From assembly GCF_016632365.1 (NCBI RefSeq), contig NZ_JAEPBH010000001.1, forward strand, positions 124,001 through 188,000: DNA of 64,000 bases, written 5' to 3'. The notes beneath the pieces are model-generated. The model was not told the origin of the DNA. It saw nothing but the letters and a program-made list of their open reading frames with translations, and ran no database searches. The stretch comes from Tenebrionibacter intestinalis (GTDB lineage Bacteria; Pseudomonadota; Gammaproteobacteria; Enterobacterales; Enterobacteriaceae). The position numbers were made by a program, and so were the translations under genes. Shown here in pieces: positions 11,938 through 21,342 of the stretch. How positions within the stretch are numbered: the first letter of the stretch is position 1; each line of letters opens with the position of its first letter.

Positions 11938-12831
11938 TTAGCCGCGCTGGCGCAATAGCCGCTGCGCCAGCGTTTTCAACTCCGGCAGAAATTTTTCGTC
12001 CACCGGCGCGAACGGTTTACGGCACAGCGGCCCGCAGATCACGCCCATGTAGTGAAGAACGGTTTTCAGGCCGCGGAACACGCCGACTCTGATTAACAGG
12101 TCGATAACCGTGTTACATTCACGCTGCAACTGTTGCGCCTTCGCGACATCTCCCGCTTTCAGGGCCTGCGCGATCTCTTTGTAGCGCCAGCCCATAATGT
12201 TGTAGGTACTGCCGATCCCGCCATCTGCGCCTGCCAGCAGGCCGGAGGCGAAAATCTCATCGTATCCGTTGTACAGCACCAGGTCAGGATGCGCCCGGCG
12301 AATCTGTTCCATCTGATAAAGATCGCCCGAGGTTTGTTTTAGCGCCGCGACGCCGGGCAGCGTGACCAGTGTGTTTATCTGATCCAGCGTTAGTTTTACG
12401 CCGCTCAATGCAGGAATGTTATAAACCACCATAGGCAATCCATCCGCTGAATCGATAATGGCGCGATAGTGCTCGCAATGTTCTTCAAAGCTGAACGGAT
12501 AGTAAAACGGCGTTAGCGCAGAGACTGCGTTAAAGCCGTAGCGTTTTGCCGCCGCCGCCAGATGTTGGCTTTCCGCCGTGCTGACGCAACCGACGTGCGC
12601 AATCAGCGTTATTTTTCCTTGCGCTTCTTCAGCCACAATTTCAAGCACCGCTTCGCGCTCGGCCAGATTCTGAACAAAGGCTTCCCCGGTAGAGCCGCCG
12701 ACGTATATCCCGTCAACGCCTTGTTCAATATTGAAGCGCACCAGTTTACGCAGGCTTGCCGGGTCAATTTTCTGCTGTGCGTCGAAAGGGGTGAGAAGCG
12801 CGGGCATCACGCCACGTAAATTATCAGCCAT
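11938..12831 (-). CDS. nanA: N-acetylneuraminate lyase (aldolase)
   Basis: NanA cleaves sialic acid to pyruvate and N-acetylmannosamine, the first committed step of sialate catabolism. The 297-residue protein has the class I aldolase motif [11 protein letters not shown], the catalytic Tyr in [13 protein letters not shown] and the Schiff-base Lys in [22 protein letters not shown] precedes the ATG. It is the first gene of the nan operon, with the NanR operator upstream and nanR in the same orientation behind that. Confidence 0.96.
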   Translation of the reverse strand: MADNLRGVMPALLTPFDAQQKIDPASLRKLVRFNIEQGVDGIYVGGSTGEAFVQNLAEREAVLEIVAEEAQGKITLIAHVGCVSTAESQHLAAAAKRYGFNAVSALTPFYYPFSFEEHCEHYRAIIDSADGLPMVVYNIPALSGVKLTLDQINTLVTLPGVAALKQTSGDLYQMEQIRRAHPDLVLYNGYDEIFASGLLAGADGGIGSTYNIMGWRYKEIAQALKAGDVAKAQQLQRECNTVIDLLIRVGVFRGLKTVLHYMGVICGPLCRKPFAPVDEKFLPELKTLAQRLLRQRG

Positions 12832-12866
12832 ACCTACCTCATCGTGCGGTTTAATTGGAATAACTA

Positions 12867-12889
12867 TGTACCTTTATACCTGTTATACC
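12867..12889 (-). promoter_or_regulatory. NanR operator upstream of nanA
   Basis: Read on the minus strand, this contains two exact GGTATA hexamers (12884-12889 and 12875-12880) and a third degenerate GGTACA (12867-12872), closely spaced. E. coli NanR binds just such a run of GGTATA repeats at the nanA promoter and is released by sialic acid. The site lies about 40 bases before the nanA start, so it probably represses by blocking RNA polymerase. Confidence 0.85.
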
Positions 12890-12929
12890 AGATTGTTTTT
12901 AAAGCGCCCTCATGCAGAAAGCTTATTGT

Positions 12930-12955
12930 GCGATCGGCTTCACTAAACCGATCGC
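12930..12955 (-). terminator. nanR hairpin
   Basis: The arms GCGATCGG and CCGATCGC flank a ten-base loop just downstream of the nanR stop. A strong T run is not present on the minus strand, so termination may be partial or the hairpin may only protect the mRNA end. Confidence 0.5.
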
Positions 12956-12965
12956 GATATGTGGA

Positions 12966-13748
12966 TTACTTAGGGGATTTTTGCGCTTTGCCTAAGGCAT
13001 GCCAGGTGGCGGAAACGCTATTAAGGTGGGTTTGTAGCGCGCGGTCGGCCTCGTCCGGGTCGCGGGCGCGGATGGCGTCAACAATGGCGATATGTTCCTG
13101 ATAGCTGACGTTATTATGATGATAAAGCGCGTGTTCTGAGACTTTCGGGCGTGCGGCGATTAACCAGTCAAGCAGTGCGACGTGGATAGCCATAAAGATT
13201 GGATTGCCGGGGATCTCCGCCAGCACGCGATGAAAATCGACGTCTGAGCGAATAAATTGCGCGTTGTTATCCAGAGACTGGCGGTTTATCTCCAGCGCTT
13301 TGCCCAGCAACGCTACCTGTTCATCGGTAGCATGTTCGGCGGCATAGCGTACCAGGCTTGATTCAAAAAAGAGACGTAGCTGTTCGAAGTGGGCAATACC
13401 ATCGGGATGAGAGAGGAAGTCCTTCGCCATCCCGGAAAGTTCGCTGATGATGGTGTCCGCCGACGGGCGTGAGACGCGCGCGCGCTCGCCGTTGTTGATT
13501 TGTACCAGACCCTTACGTTTCAATGCGGCCAGCGCTTCACGCACTGACGGGCGGCCAACATTAAAAAATGCCATCAGCTCACGCTCAGACGGAAGTTGCC
13601 CTCTCTCGCCAAACTCGCGACGGCGAATCATCTGCTCCAGCTCTTCTTCCACTATCTCTGACAGCTTTTTGCGCGCCAGCGGGCGGCGACCCAAACTGTT
13701 GCCAATGGTTTGTCGGGGATTATCTGACGAGTGGTTAAAAGCGCTCAT
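12966..13748 (-). CDS. nanR: GntR-family sialic acid repressor NanR
   Basis: NanR represses nan genes and responds to N-acetylneuraminate. The N-terminal winged helix covers roughly residues 27-98, with [24 protein letters not shown] containing the recognition helix. The rest is an all-helical FadR-type effector domain with conserved [10 protein letters not shown] and HIAIVDAI histidine positions that may bind metal. At 260 residues it is close to the 263 of E. coli NanR. The GGTATA repeats next to nanA support the assignment. Confidence 0.93.
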   Translation of the reverse strand: MSAFNHSSDNPRQTIGNSLGRRPLARKKLSEIVEEELEQMIRRREFGERGQLPSERELMAFFNVGRPSVREALAALKRKGLVQINNGERARVSRPSADTIISELSGMAKDFLSHPDGIAHFEQLRLFFESSLVRYAAEHATDEQVALLGKALEINRQSLDNNAQFIRSDVDFHRVLAEIPGNPIFMAIHVALLDWLIAARPKVSEHALYHHNNVSYQEHIAIVDAIRARDPDEADRALQTHLNSVSATWHALGKAQKSPK

Positions 13749-13888
13749 GAAGTACCGTTTGAACTGGAAGAAAGAGGAAAAATTCTCGCTTTTTCATCAT
13801 ATCACAAAATGCGTGGTTGAAATGAACGCAGGTGGAGAAGGGGAAGGCAATAATGGCCGCCCTGCAATAAAAGCTGCCATGTGACAGC

Positions 13889-14031
13889 TCAGATTGTTGA
13901 CAAAGAAGGAAAAACCCCCGTTTTTTCCTTCTTTGGGGTAAGCAGGTGAAAATCAATGCATTGATTTCCCCTGGTTTTTTATTGAGTTTCATCTCTCCTG
14001 TCTGCGACAGGATGGGGTTTGTCAGCCGTCT
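13889..14031 (+). repeat. Structured 143-bp repeat, left copy (A)
   Basis: This lies between the starts of nanR and the end of iolT. It begins TCAGATTGTTGACAAAG and ends GGGGTTTGTCAGCCGTCT. It contains three palindromes: AAAGAAGGAAAAA with its complement TTTTTTCCTTCTTT, AAATCAATGCATTGATTT, and CCTGTCTGCGACAGG. Nearly the same sequence occurs in inverse orientation at 27961-28101, with most bases identical by eye. The first hairpin also looks like a terminator able to act on iolT mRNA. Confidence 0.85.
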
Positions 14032-14047
14032 CAAGCCTGGTCGTCTG

Positions 14048-15553
14048 TTATAGCCTCGCTTTGTTAATTTCGTTGCCGTAGGCCTTGCGTTTTTGGGCGC
14101 GATGCGGCCCCTCAGGGCTGTTATTCAGCCAGTCATGCAGATAGTGCTCTATCTGTTCAAGGCTGCGATGGCGCGTCTCAGGCACGCATTTGATTACGAA
14201 AGTCGCCCCTGCCAGCCCGACTGCGGCAAAAATGAAGAAAGTGCCGGAGAGTCCTACCCATGCAAGCAGGATCGGGAAGAAAAACGAGATAAGAAAGTTG
14301 GCTATCCACATGGCGAACACCGCGCCCCCCATGAAAATACCACGCAGGCGGGTAGGGAAAATCTCCGAGAGCAGCAACCAGGTTACAGGCGACAACGCGC
14401 CCTGCTGGAAGCAGAGAAACATCAACATTCCTGCCAGTACCATATATCCCCGCAGGGGGTCCGGCTGACCATTGATGGTTTCCGGCAGTATATAACTGAT
14501 GACGCCAATGAATACCAGGCAGGCCGTACAGCCGAACTGGCCAAGCATTGTCATCGTGCGGCGACCAATTTTGCCCAACATCCAAATTCCGACAAAGGTC
14601 ATCAGTACCGAAACCGCCCCGTTGGCGACAGTGGCGAACAGCGCGCTGTTGTCAGACATGCCAACGGCAGTCAGTACCGTCGGCGCGTAATACATAATGG
14701 TGTTGACGCCAGTCATCTGCTGGATAACCGCAATGCCGATGCCAATCAGGAAAAGCTTAAACAGCCACGGCGTGAGGAGCTCGTGCAGGCGCGGCGCGCC
14801 CTGGGATCGCTGCTCTTGCAGTGTCTCTTCAATTTCCATTAACTCCCAGTCGACATCCTCCGGACGACGGGTACGCTCCAGCACCTGGCGCGCTTGAGCA
14901 AGGCGGCCCTTCATGGCGTACCAGCGCGGGCTATCTGGCATAAACATCATACCGAACCACAGCAGCACGGCAGGCAGCGTCGCCACTGCCAGCATCCAGC
15001 GCCAGGTTGACTCGCCCCCCCAAAGTTCATGAAACGTGGCATTGGAGATGTAGGCCAGTAATTGTCCCGTCACAATCATGAGTTCCTGCAGGGTGACTAA
15101 CTGGCCGCGTTTATGGGCAGGCGCGATTTCAGCGATGTAGACCGGAACCGTGGCTGCCGCGCCGCCGACTGCTACGCCAAGCACCAGACGAAAGAAAATC
15201 ATCCACGCTACGTCAGGCGCCATCGACGTGCCTGCCGCGCCGATAGCAAAAATGACCGCGAGATAAATGATGATTTTCTTTCGTCCCGCAGCGTTTGCCA
15301 TATGCCCGGACAGCAACGCGCCGAAGGCCGCGCCAAAAAGCAGAGAGCTGGTAATAAGACCGGTCGTCAGCGGAGTGAGATGCAGTTCGTTACCCATAAA
15401 CAGCAGCGCGCCGGAAATGACGCCCGTGTCGTAACCAAAAAGCAGCCCGCCGAGTGTGGCAATCAGCGCAATCACTTTAACAAACGGCGATGTCGGCGCA
15501 TTGCTGTTTGGCCCTGATGCTCTGTTAAGGGTGAGATATTGTTCTTTAGTCAT
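14048..15553 (-). CDS. iolT: myo-Inositol:H+ symporter (IolT type)
   Basis: This MFS sugar porter has the family signatures LLFGYDTGVISGAL, GRKKIIIYL, ESPRW-like PDSPRWYAMKGR, and PETRHRSLEQIE near the C-terminus. Twelve membrane segments are expected. The ATG at 15553 follows GGAG and gives 501 residues (MTKEQYLTLN start); an in-frame ATG at 15634 adds 27 residues without a clear ribosome site. The neighbouring iol genes make myo-inositol the probable substrate, since sequence alone does not separate it from xylose or arabinose porters. It has its own 430-base promoter region. Confidence 0.88.
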   Translation of the reverse strand: MTKEQYLTLNRASGPNSNAPTSPFVKVIALIATLGGLLFGYDTGVISGALLFMGNELHLTPLTTGLITSSLLFGAAFGALLSGHMANAAGRKKIIIYLAVIFAIGAAGTSMAPDVAWMIFFRLVLGVAVGGAAATVPVYIAEIAPAHKRGQLVTLQELMIVTGQLLAYISNATFHELWGGESTWRWMLAVATLPAVLLWFGMMFMPDSPRWYAMKGRLAQARQVLERTRRPEDVDWELMEIEETLQEQRSQGAPRLHELLTPWLFKLFLIGIGIAVIQQMTGVNTIMYYAPTVLTAVGMSDNSALFATVANGAVSVLMTFVGIWMLGKIGRRTMTMLGQFGCTACLVFIGVISYILPETINGQPDPLRGYMVLAGMLMFLCFQQGALSPVTWLLLSEIFPTRLRGIFMGGAVFAMWIANFLISFFFPILLAWVGLSGTFFIFAAVGLAGATFVIKCVPETRHRSLEQIEHYLHDWLNNSPEGPHRAQKRKAYGNEINKARL

Positions 15554-15718
15554 AAAAGACTCCAGTAACTTGCCGTTCAGGGAAAAGAGGCGGCGCTCTA
15601 CAGCAGCGCCGGGCTCTGATGGTGTTATATTCACCTTGTTTAATTTAGATCGAAAATTTCATTTAAATAAATAATGGAATTTAAGTTTTGGGTGCTGTGT
15701 CAGATTTTGTTATTTTTT

Positions 15719-15734
15719 TGTGATAATAATCACC
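15719..15734. promoter_or_regulatory. CRP-like site upstream of iolT
   Basis: The sequence TGTGATAATAATCACC fits the CRP consensus TGTGA-N6-TCACA with one mismatch. It lies about 166 bases before the iolT start codon and is consistent with catabolite control of inositol uptake. Confidence 0.6.
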
Positions 15735-15856
15735 TGGAAGCGATGAGCATATTCTTGCCGACGGAATCCCGGAAGAAGTTATTAAATTAATTCATTGAAT
15801 TTTAAAATAATTTAATGGTGTCGTGGCGTGGGTGAAAAACAGACAGGGTAAGCGTT

Positions 15857-15868
15857 TGAAATATTTCC
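15857..15868. promoter_or_regulatory. Candidate IolR site between iolE and iolT
   Basis: TGAAATATTTCC is one base from the perfect palindrome TGAAATATTTCA at 20979-20990. The regulator assignment is inferred from recurrence in iol intergenic regions only. Confidence 0.35.
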
Positions 15869-15940
15869 ATTATCAAATCAAAAGATAATGAAAAATTATT
15901 TTCATTTTACGCTGGGTGATATGCAGTGGGCCGGGCGCAA

Positions 15941-15970
15941 AGGCAGACGATGCGTTTGCATCGTCTGCCT
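15941..15970 (-). terminator. Hairpin after iolE
   Basis: A perfect 13-bp stem (AGGCAGACGATGC and GCATCGTCTGCCT around a four-base loop) lies directly downstream of the iolE stop. It should end or protect the iolD-iolG-iolH-iolE transcript, although a long U run is absent. Confidence 0.7.
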
Positions 15971-15984
15971 GCTTCGGTGAGGGA

Positions 15985-16884
15985 TCAGATCCCGGCGGTT
16001 TCCCGTAAATAACGACGTGCTTTAACCGCATATTCGAAAGGGTTGGCAAGCGCAGGGTCTTGCTCAGCCTCAACCACCATCCAGCCACGGTACCCGGCGT
16101 TGTCCAGCAACTTAAAAACGGGATTAAAATCGATAGCCCCATCCCCGGGTACGGTAAATGTCCCTTGCCTGACGCCCGCCAGGAAAGAAAGCCCCTCACG
16201 TTTGACCCTGGCAATCACCTGCGGGCGAACATCCTTCAGATGAACGTGATTTACGCGCTGGATATGCTTTTCCAGAATGGCCAGCATCGATGCTTCGCTC
16301 CCTTCGCAATACCACGCATGACCGGTATCGAACAACAGAAATACGCAATCATCCACCAGTGACATAAACTTATCGATTTCCGCAGCAGTCTGGATGCCGG
16401 TGCCCATATGATGATGCAAACAGACCTGCATCCCTTTTTCAGCGGCGAGATATCCCAGCGTGTTATAACCTTCGGCCACGCGCGCCCACGCTTCCTCGCT
16501 AAAACAGGGCTTATCTGGCCCCATAACCGGCAGGGCTGTGCACTGTATGCTGCCGCTCTGTTCTGAACAGCCGATGACCTTTGCGCCCATCGCGTGCAGG
16601 AAATTCATATGGTTGACAAAGCTGTCTAAGGTTTTTTCCCGCTCTCCCGCTGCAAAAAAGGTGCTGAACCAGGCATTGCAAATTTCGATACCGCGGATTG
16701 CCAGCATCGGTTTGAGAATTTCAGGTTCACGGGGATATTTGCTGCCGACTTCGCTGCCGGTGAAACCCGCCAGCGCCATCTCGCTGATGGTTTGCTGAAA
16801 AGTATTTTCGCTGCCAAGTTCCGGCATATCATCGTTGGTCCAGCCAATCGGTGCGATGGCCAGCCTGACATGTTGCTTATTCAT
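15985..16884 (-). CDS. iolE: Inosose dehydratase (2-keto-myo-inositol dehydratase)
   Basis: IolE removes water from scyllo-inosose to give a trihydroxycyclohexane-dione, the second step of inositol breakdown. The 299-residue TIM-barrel protein starts with the family pattern [15 protein letters not shown], continues with [12 protein letters not shown] and has metal-site segments [25 protein letters not shown] and VNHVHLKDV. It lies 33 bases after iolH in the iolD-iolG-iolH-iolE operon. Confidence 0.93.
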   Translation of the reverse strand: MNKQHVRLAIAPIGWTNDDMPELGSENTFQQTISEMALAGFTGSEVGSKYPREPEILKPMLAIRGIEICNAWFSTFFAAGEREKTLDSFVNHMNFLHAMGAKVIGCSEQSGSIQCTALPVMGPDKPCFSEEAWARVAEGYNTLGYLAAEKGMQVCLHHHMGTGIQTAAEIDKFMSLVDDCVFLLFDTGHAWYCEGSEASMLAILEKHIQRVNHVHLKDVRPQVIARVKREGLSFLAGVRQGTFTVPGDGAIDFNPVFKLLDNAGYRGWMVVEAEQDPALANPFEYAVKARRYLRETAGI

Positions 16885-16917
16885 AACACGCCTCTGTAGT
16901 CAAAAAGGGGCTTCGGC

Positions 16918-17802
16918 TCAGTAGTCGAGCAGTTCGCGTTCAATTCGTTCACGGGTTTCCACCGCCTGATACTGCATCTTCTCCGGATAGCCAAACAGCG
17001 ATGCGGCCACGATAGGTTCGCCGCCCACCTTAAATGTCTGGCGGGCGAAGTTCATCTTGCGAAGAGTGCTGAACAGCGCAGGGAAGTCCACGTCGCCTTC
17101 GCCCACCCCAACGTGTTGATGAATGGCGGCATCCACTCCAGGCGGATTAACAATGTAGCGACAATGCCTGGTGTGATTCATTGTGTCGGCGATGAGCACA
17201 TGCGAAAGTTCGTCGCCTGCATAACGCAGCATGTTTTCTACTTCGCCTTTGCCTTTGTCATAGAAAAAGGTATGCGGAACGCTATAAACGTATTTAACAT
17301 TGTCGCTGCGAAACGACTTAACGATATCGACGGTTTCGTTGTTCTCCTCGCAGAAATCCCAGGGGTGCGCCTGGATCTCCACGCGGATCCCCTCGCGCTC
17401 AAAAACCGGCAGCAGATCTTCCATAGAGCGGTAGAACATCTCTTCACAAATCTCTGGCTGGTTTGGATCGCCTGAAAGTTCGGTATTGATGACCTGTACG
17501 TCCATTTCCAGCATAATTTCGATGAGCCGCCTCCAGTTTTTCACGGCTGCCTGGCGACGCAGTTCATCCGGGCCAGACCAGCGATAAACACAAATAAACG
17601 AGGAAATCTCAGTGCCGGTTTCGCGCAGCGCTTTTTTATACTCCGCTATCACTTCGCGGCCCGCTTTCGGATGTTTATAGAAAGGGTTAATTTGCGGATG
17701 CGGCGACTGTTCGATGTACTTATAACCCCAGTCAGCGACCTGGTGGACCATGCGGGTAATGCCGAGATCCTTGATAACATCGACGTCAAAAGCGATTTTC
17801 AT
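16918..17802 (-). CDS. iolH: IolH-like sugar phosphate isomerase/epimerase protein
   Basis: This 294-residue protein belongs to the xylose isomerase-like TIM-barrel superfamily. It begins MKIAFDVDVIKDLGITRMVH and matches the IolH type found in inositol operons rather than IolE, whose GWTND start it lacks. Likely metal ligands are in NTELSGDP, EIQAHPWDF and ADTMNHTRHCRY. The biochemical role of IolH is not established; an isomerisation step in inositol metabolism is an inference from the fold and the operon. It sits between iolG and iolE with short gaps of about 35 bases. Confidence 0.82.
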   Translation of the reverse strand: MKIAFDVDVIKDLGITRMVHQVADWGYKYIEQSPHPQINPFYKHPKAGREVIAEYKKALRETGTEISSFICVYRWSGPDELRRQAAVKNWRRLIEIMLEMDVQVINTELSGDPNQPEICEEMFYRSMEDLLPVFEREGIRVEIQAHPWDFCEENNETVDIVKSFRSDNVKYVYSVPHTFFYDKGKGEVENMLRYAGDELSHVLIADTMNHTRHCRYIVNPPGVDAAIHQHVGVGEGDVDFPALFSTLRKMNFARQTFKVGGEPIVAASLFGYPEKMQYQAVETRERIERELLDY

Positions 17803-17840
17803 GGTAAATCTCCTTTGGATTCATGCGCGCGAAGCCGCGC

Positions 17841-18854
17841 TTAGCGCAGGTAAAAAGCTGGACGTTCCGGCATATTGATGGGTTCCTGCGCGCCGCTCTC
17901 CTGCGCCTTAAGGCAGGCATCCGCCGCTACTGACGCGGCATAGCCGTCCCATGCCGACGGGCCGCGCAGCTCGCCTGCCTGTACATCGCGAATAAAGGCC
18001 TGAAGCTCTACGTCGTAGGCTTTAATAAAGCGATCTTTCCAGTCCGTCAGGATGGTCGTGGAGAGTTTCGCGGTTTGACGCGTCTGCACGGACGAGGGCT
18101 CTGGCAGGCGCGCAATCCCCTCTTCGCCGACCACTTCGCACTGAATGTCATAGCCATAGCGGCAGTTAACGAAGATCTCAACGTCAATAAGGATGCCTTT
18201 ACGGGTTTCCAGCATCACAATTTGCGGATCTTTAAGCTGTGCATGGGTGTGCGATGTGGCGCGCGGGAAGCGAACCTGTACGGAACGATAATCATCGTTG
18301 AGCAGCCAGCGCAGCACATCCAGCTCGTGGATAAGCGTGCTGGTGATTGCCATATCGGTCGTGTAATTGTCCCCAACTTCCGGATTGCGGTGCGCGCAGT
18401 GCAGCATTAACGGGGAGCCAATTTCACCGCTGTCGATAACGCTTTTCAGCGCCTGATAGCCTTCATCGTATGGACGCATAAAGCCAACCTGTACCAGACG
18501 GCGACCCGCTTTCATCTCTGCGTCTACCACGCGGCGACAGCCTTCGGCGGTCATCGCCAGCGGTTTTTCGCAAAATACGGGTTTACCCGCCTCGATAGCC
18601 GCCAGGGCAAAGGCTTCATGAGTCGGATCCCAGGAAGTAATAATCAGCGCGTCGACATCGGGGGCGTTAATCACATCCTGACCGTTGGCATAAACTTCAG
18701 CTTGTAGTCCAGATGCGTTGACTGCCGCCCGGGCATTATCCAGATTGATATCGGACACGGCGACAACGCTCGCGCCCTGCAAGACTTGGGTGCAGCGACG
18801 GATATGTTCTTTGCCGATAGCGCCTGCGCCAATCACGCCTAATTTAAGCGACAT
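17841..18854 (-). CDS. iolG: myo-Inositol 2-dehydrogenase
   Basis: IolG oxidises myo-inositol to scyllo-inosose with NAD+, the first catabolic step. The N-terminal Rossmann fold has [15 protein letters not shown], followed by FCEKPLAM with the catalytic Lys and [10 protein letters not shown] with the conserved Asp and His of the Gfo/Idh/MocA family. At 337 residues it is the usual length. Only one iolG copy lies in this cluster, whereas some enterobacterial clusters have two. Confidence 0.93.
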   Translation of the reverse strand: MSLKLGVIGAGAIGKEHIRRCTQVLQGASVVAVSDINLDNARAAVNASGLQAEVYANGQDVINAPDVDALIITSWDPTHEAFALAAIEAGKPVFCEKPLAMTAEGCRRVVDAEMKAGRRLVQVGFMRPYDEGYQALKSVIDSGEIGSPLMLHCAHRNPEVGDNYTTDMAITSTLIHELDVLRWLLNDDYRSVQVRFPRATSHTHAQLKDPQIVMLETRKGILIDVEIFVNCRYGYDIQCEVVGEEGIARLPEPSSVQTRQTAKLSTTILTDWKDRFIKAYDVELQAFIRDVQAGELRGPSAWDGYAASVAADACLKAQESGAQEPINMPERPAFYLR

Positions 18855-18910
18855 AGTAATAATCTCCGGAATATCAGGGTTGAGGTAAAATGTGTTGGCA
18901 TCGCCCGGGC

Positions 18911-20851
18911 TCAGTAAGATCGCGCCTGGGCGCGTTTTTCATTAATTTGCTGTGCAACCCGCTGGATACGCGCGGATAGCGCATGTTGTGCGACGCCTAC
19001 GTTCCACCAGCTACCATATTTATGCGCCATGGTTTTTGGCAGGACTTTGATGTCAATAAGGGTACTTACGGTCGCTTGCTGCGAGGCAGCCAGCGCATGC
19101 CTGAGCTCGTCAAGCGTAGTGACGCGCCAGGTTTTGCAGCCATAACCGGCAGCGATGGCAGCAAAATCCACCGGCACCAGGCCGCCTTGTAACTGCCCGT
19201 TTTCCGGCGAACGGTAGCGAAATTCAGTGCCATAACTCTCCATGCCGTGCTCCATTTGCAGGTTGTTAATGCACCCGTTAGCCATATTGTCGAACAGCAA
19301 CACGTTGATTTTCGCCCCCTCCTGCAACGAGGTCACCAGCTCGGAATGGAGCATCATAAATGCGCCGTCGCCCACCAGCGCATATACCTCGCGTTGCGGT
19401 TCGGCAAGTTTGACCCCCAGCGCGGCATTCACCTCGTAGCCCATGCAGGAGTAACCGTACTCAACGTGGTAAGCGTTAGCCGCGCGGGTACGCCATACGC
19501 GTTGCAAATCGCCTGGCAAGCTGCCCGCGGCAGCGACGATCGCCGCCTCCTGCGGCAGTTGTTCGTTGAGCAGGCCCAGAACGCTGCTCTGGGTCAGGGT
19601 CGAGTCAGTCAGTTGACGAAATTCGCGATACACCGATTCCCTGTCCAGATGGTCATCTATCTCGGGAATAAATGCGTTTTCCTGCCATGTGGCCTGATAA
19701 ACCCGCTGCGTTTCCTTCATCTGGCGATTTTGCACGCAGACTATCTGGTCATCCCAGCCTGCCTGCCAGCCTTTATCGCTGAGCGCTGCGTTCAGCGCGG
19801 TCAGTGCTTCGCGAGCATCTGACAACAGCGCAATGCCGTCGAGTTTCCATGCATCGAAGTTGCTGACATTGATATTGAGAAAGCGCACCGTCGGGTGCTG
19901 GAAAATCCATTTCGACGAGGTCGTAAAATCGGTAAAACGGGTGCCAATGCCGATCACCAGATCGGCCTCTTTTGCCAGTATATTCGCCGCCAGACAGCCG
20001 GTTTCGCCTACACCGCCAACATTAAAAGGGTGTGAAGAGAGCAGGGTGCCTTTTCCGGCCTGGGTTTCGGCAAAGGGGATGCGATAATGTTCGGCAAACT
20101 GCGCGAGCGCTTCGCCGGCAGCGGAGTATTTGACGCCGCCGCCGCATATAATGAGCGGCTTGCGGCTTGCTAATAGGGCAGTAACCGCATCATTTAATTG
20201 CGACGCCGAGGGGGGACGGCGGTCGAGACGGTGGACGCGTCTGGCAAAGAAGGCGTCCGGGTAGTCCCACGCTTCACCCTGAACATCCTGCGGTAGCGCC
20301 AGCGTGACCGCGCCCGTTTCGGCAGGGTCGGTCAGAACCCGCATTGCGTTAATGCAGGCGCTCATAAGCTGTTCCGGCCGTGTAATGCGATCCCAGTATT
20401 TGCTGACGGCGCGAAAGGCATCGTTGGTGCTAATGCTCAAATCGTAGCTCTGTTCAACCTGTTGCAGAACCGGATCGGGCTGACGGGTGGCGAACACGTC
20501 GCCGGGCAGCAGCAATAAAGGGATGCGGTTCGCTGTGGCGGTGGCTGCTGCGGTGATCATATTGGCGGCGCCGGGGCCGACGGAAGAAGTGCAGGCGAGG
20601 ATCTGCCTGCGTAAAGATTGACGAGCAAAACCAGTGGCAACGTGTGCCATGCCCTGTTCATTACGCCCCTGGTAGAGGCGCAATTCGCCGCTGTTCTGCT
20701 CAAGCGCCTGGCCGAGCCCCAGTACGTTACCATGTCCGAAAATGGCGAAAATGCCTTTGACGAATTTAACGGTTTCGGCATCCACTTCCAGATACTGGTT
20801 ATCAAGAAACTTCACCAGCGCCTGCGCCATTGTCAGTCTCTGCTTGCCCAT
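18911..20851 (-). CDS. iolD: 3D-trihydroxycyclohexane-1,2-dione hydrolase
   Basis: IolD opens the cyclohexane-dione ring to 5-deoxy-glucuronate using thiamine diphosphate. The catalytic Glu region is [13 protein letters not shown], and the thiamine site runs from [10 protein letters not shown] to [13 protein letters not shown]. The frame is open to 20881, but [16 protein letters not shown] at 20851 matches known IolD starts and is preceded by AAGGAAAAGAAAG, giving 646 residues. It is the first gene of the iolD-iolG-iolH-iolE operon, reading away from the divergent iolC. Confidence 0.93.
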   Translation of the reverse strand: MGKQRLTMAQALVKFLDNQYLEVDAETVKFVKGIFAIFGHGNVLGLGQALEQNSGELRLYQGRNEQGMAHVATGFARQSLRRQILACTSSVGPGAANMITAAATATANRIPLLLLPGDVFATRQPDPVLQQVEQSYDLSISTNDAFRAVSKYWDRITRPEQLMSACINAMRVLTDPAETGAVTLALPQDVQGEAWDYPDAFFARRVHRLDRRPPSASQLNDAVTALLASRKPLIICGGGVKYSAAGEALAQFAEHYRIPFAETQAGKGTLLSSHPFNVGGVGETGCLAANILAKEADLVIGIGTRFTDFTTSSKWIFQHPTVRFLNINVSNFDAWKLDGIALLSDAREALTALNAALSDKGWQAGWDDQIVCVQNRQMKETQRVYQATWQENAFIPEIDDHLDRESVYREFRQLTDSTLTQSSVLGLLNEQLPQEAAIVAAAGSLPGDLQRVWRTRAANAYHVEYGYSCMGYEVNAALGVKLAEPQREVYALVGDGAFMMLHSELVTSLQEGAKINVLLFDNMANGCINNLQMEHGMESYGTEFRYRSPENGQLQGGLVPVDFAAIAAGYGCKTWRVTTLDELRHALAASQQATVSTLIDIKVLPKTMAHKYGSWWNVGVAQHALSARIQRVAQQINEKRAQARSY

Positions 20852-20978
20852 CTTTCTTTTCCTTGTATCAGCCAATGTCATTCAGGCGCGCACTGAATAC
20901 GCTTTATTAACCCATCGCGCCCGCTGGAATCCGTCTGGATTATAAGCAAACATATTTTCCATAAAATAAAAATACAGT

Positions 20979-20990
20979 TGAAATATTTCA
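20979..20990. promoter_or_regulatory. Candidate IolR operator near iolD
   Basis: TGAAATATTTCA is a perfect 12-base palindrome about 130 bases before the iolD start. Similar sites occur at 21229, 26717 and 15857. Binding by the RpiR-type regulator IolR is inferred. Confidence 0.5.
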
Positions 20991-21228
20991 TTTTGTGAGG
21001 ACAATCATACTCTGTTTCATCATGCCGCTATTTTTGTGGCAAGTATCGCGAAATGATTAAAATCTGCGGCATATCCGCGTTTGACAGGCCTGTAAGCGCT
21101 CTGTTTTTCTTTTCATCCCGCCTGCTGAGCAGGCGTTTAAAATACAGATGACGCTACAGCATTTTGATGAAAGTAGATTGGAATAGCCTTCACATTTTTG
21201 GTTTTTAAATTTCATATAAATTTGTAAA

Positions 21229-21240
21229 TGAAATATTTAT
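21229..21240. promoter_or_regulatory. Candidate IolR operator near iolC
   Basis: TGAAATATTTAT is close to the palindrome at 20979 and lies about 100 bases before iolC, preceded by a TTTCAT half-site at 21209-21214. Confidence 0.45.
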
Positions 21241-21342
21241 TTCTCATACTGCGTTAAACCGTTCACCCTCAGACTGCTTGCGGGTGCGCTGTCGATTTAC
21301 CAGCCCTCACGTGAAGCAGGTATGTAAAAGGAAACTGTAGCG

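Larger units (their letters stand above)
15554..15940. other. iolT promoter region
   Basis: This AT-rich stretch separates iolT from the end of iolE and should hold the iolT promoter. It contains GAAAATTTCATTT at 15652-15664, a CRP-like site at 15719-15734 and TGAAATATTTCC at 15857-15868. Confidence 0.5.
20852..21342. other. iolD-iolC divergent regulatory region
   Basis: About 490 AT-rich bases separate iolD and iolC and must hold both promoters. Two TGAAATATTT sites occur here, one near each gene. No open frame here looks like a gene. Confidence 0.6.

Noticed and set aside
16918..17802. A second iolE
   Set aside because: The start and metal-site patterns differ from IolE and fit IolH better; the true iolE is adjacent.
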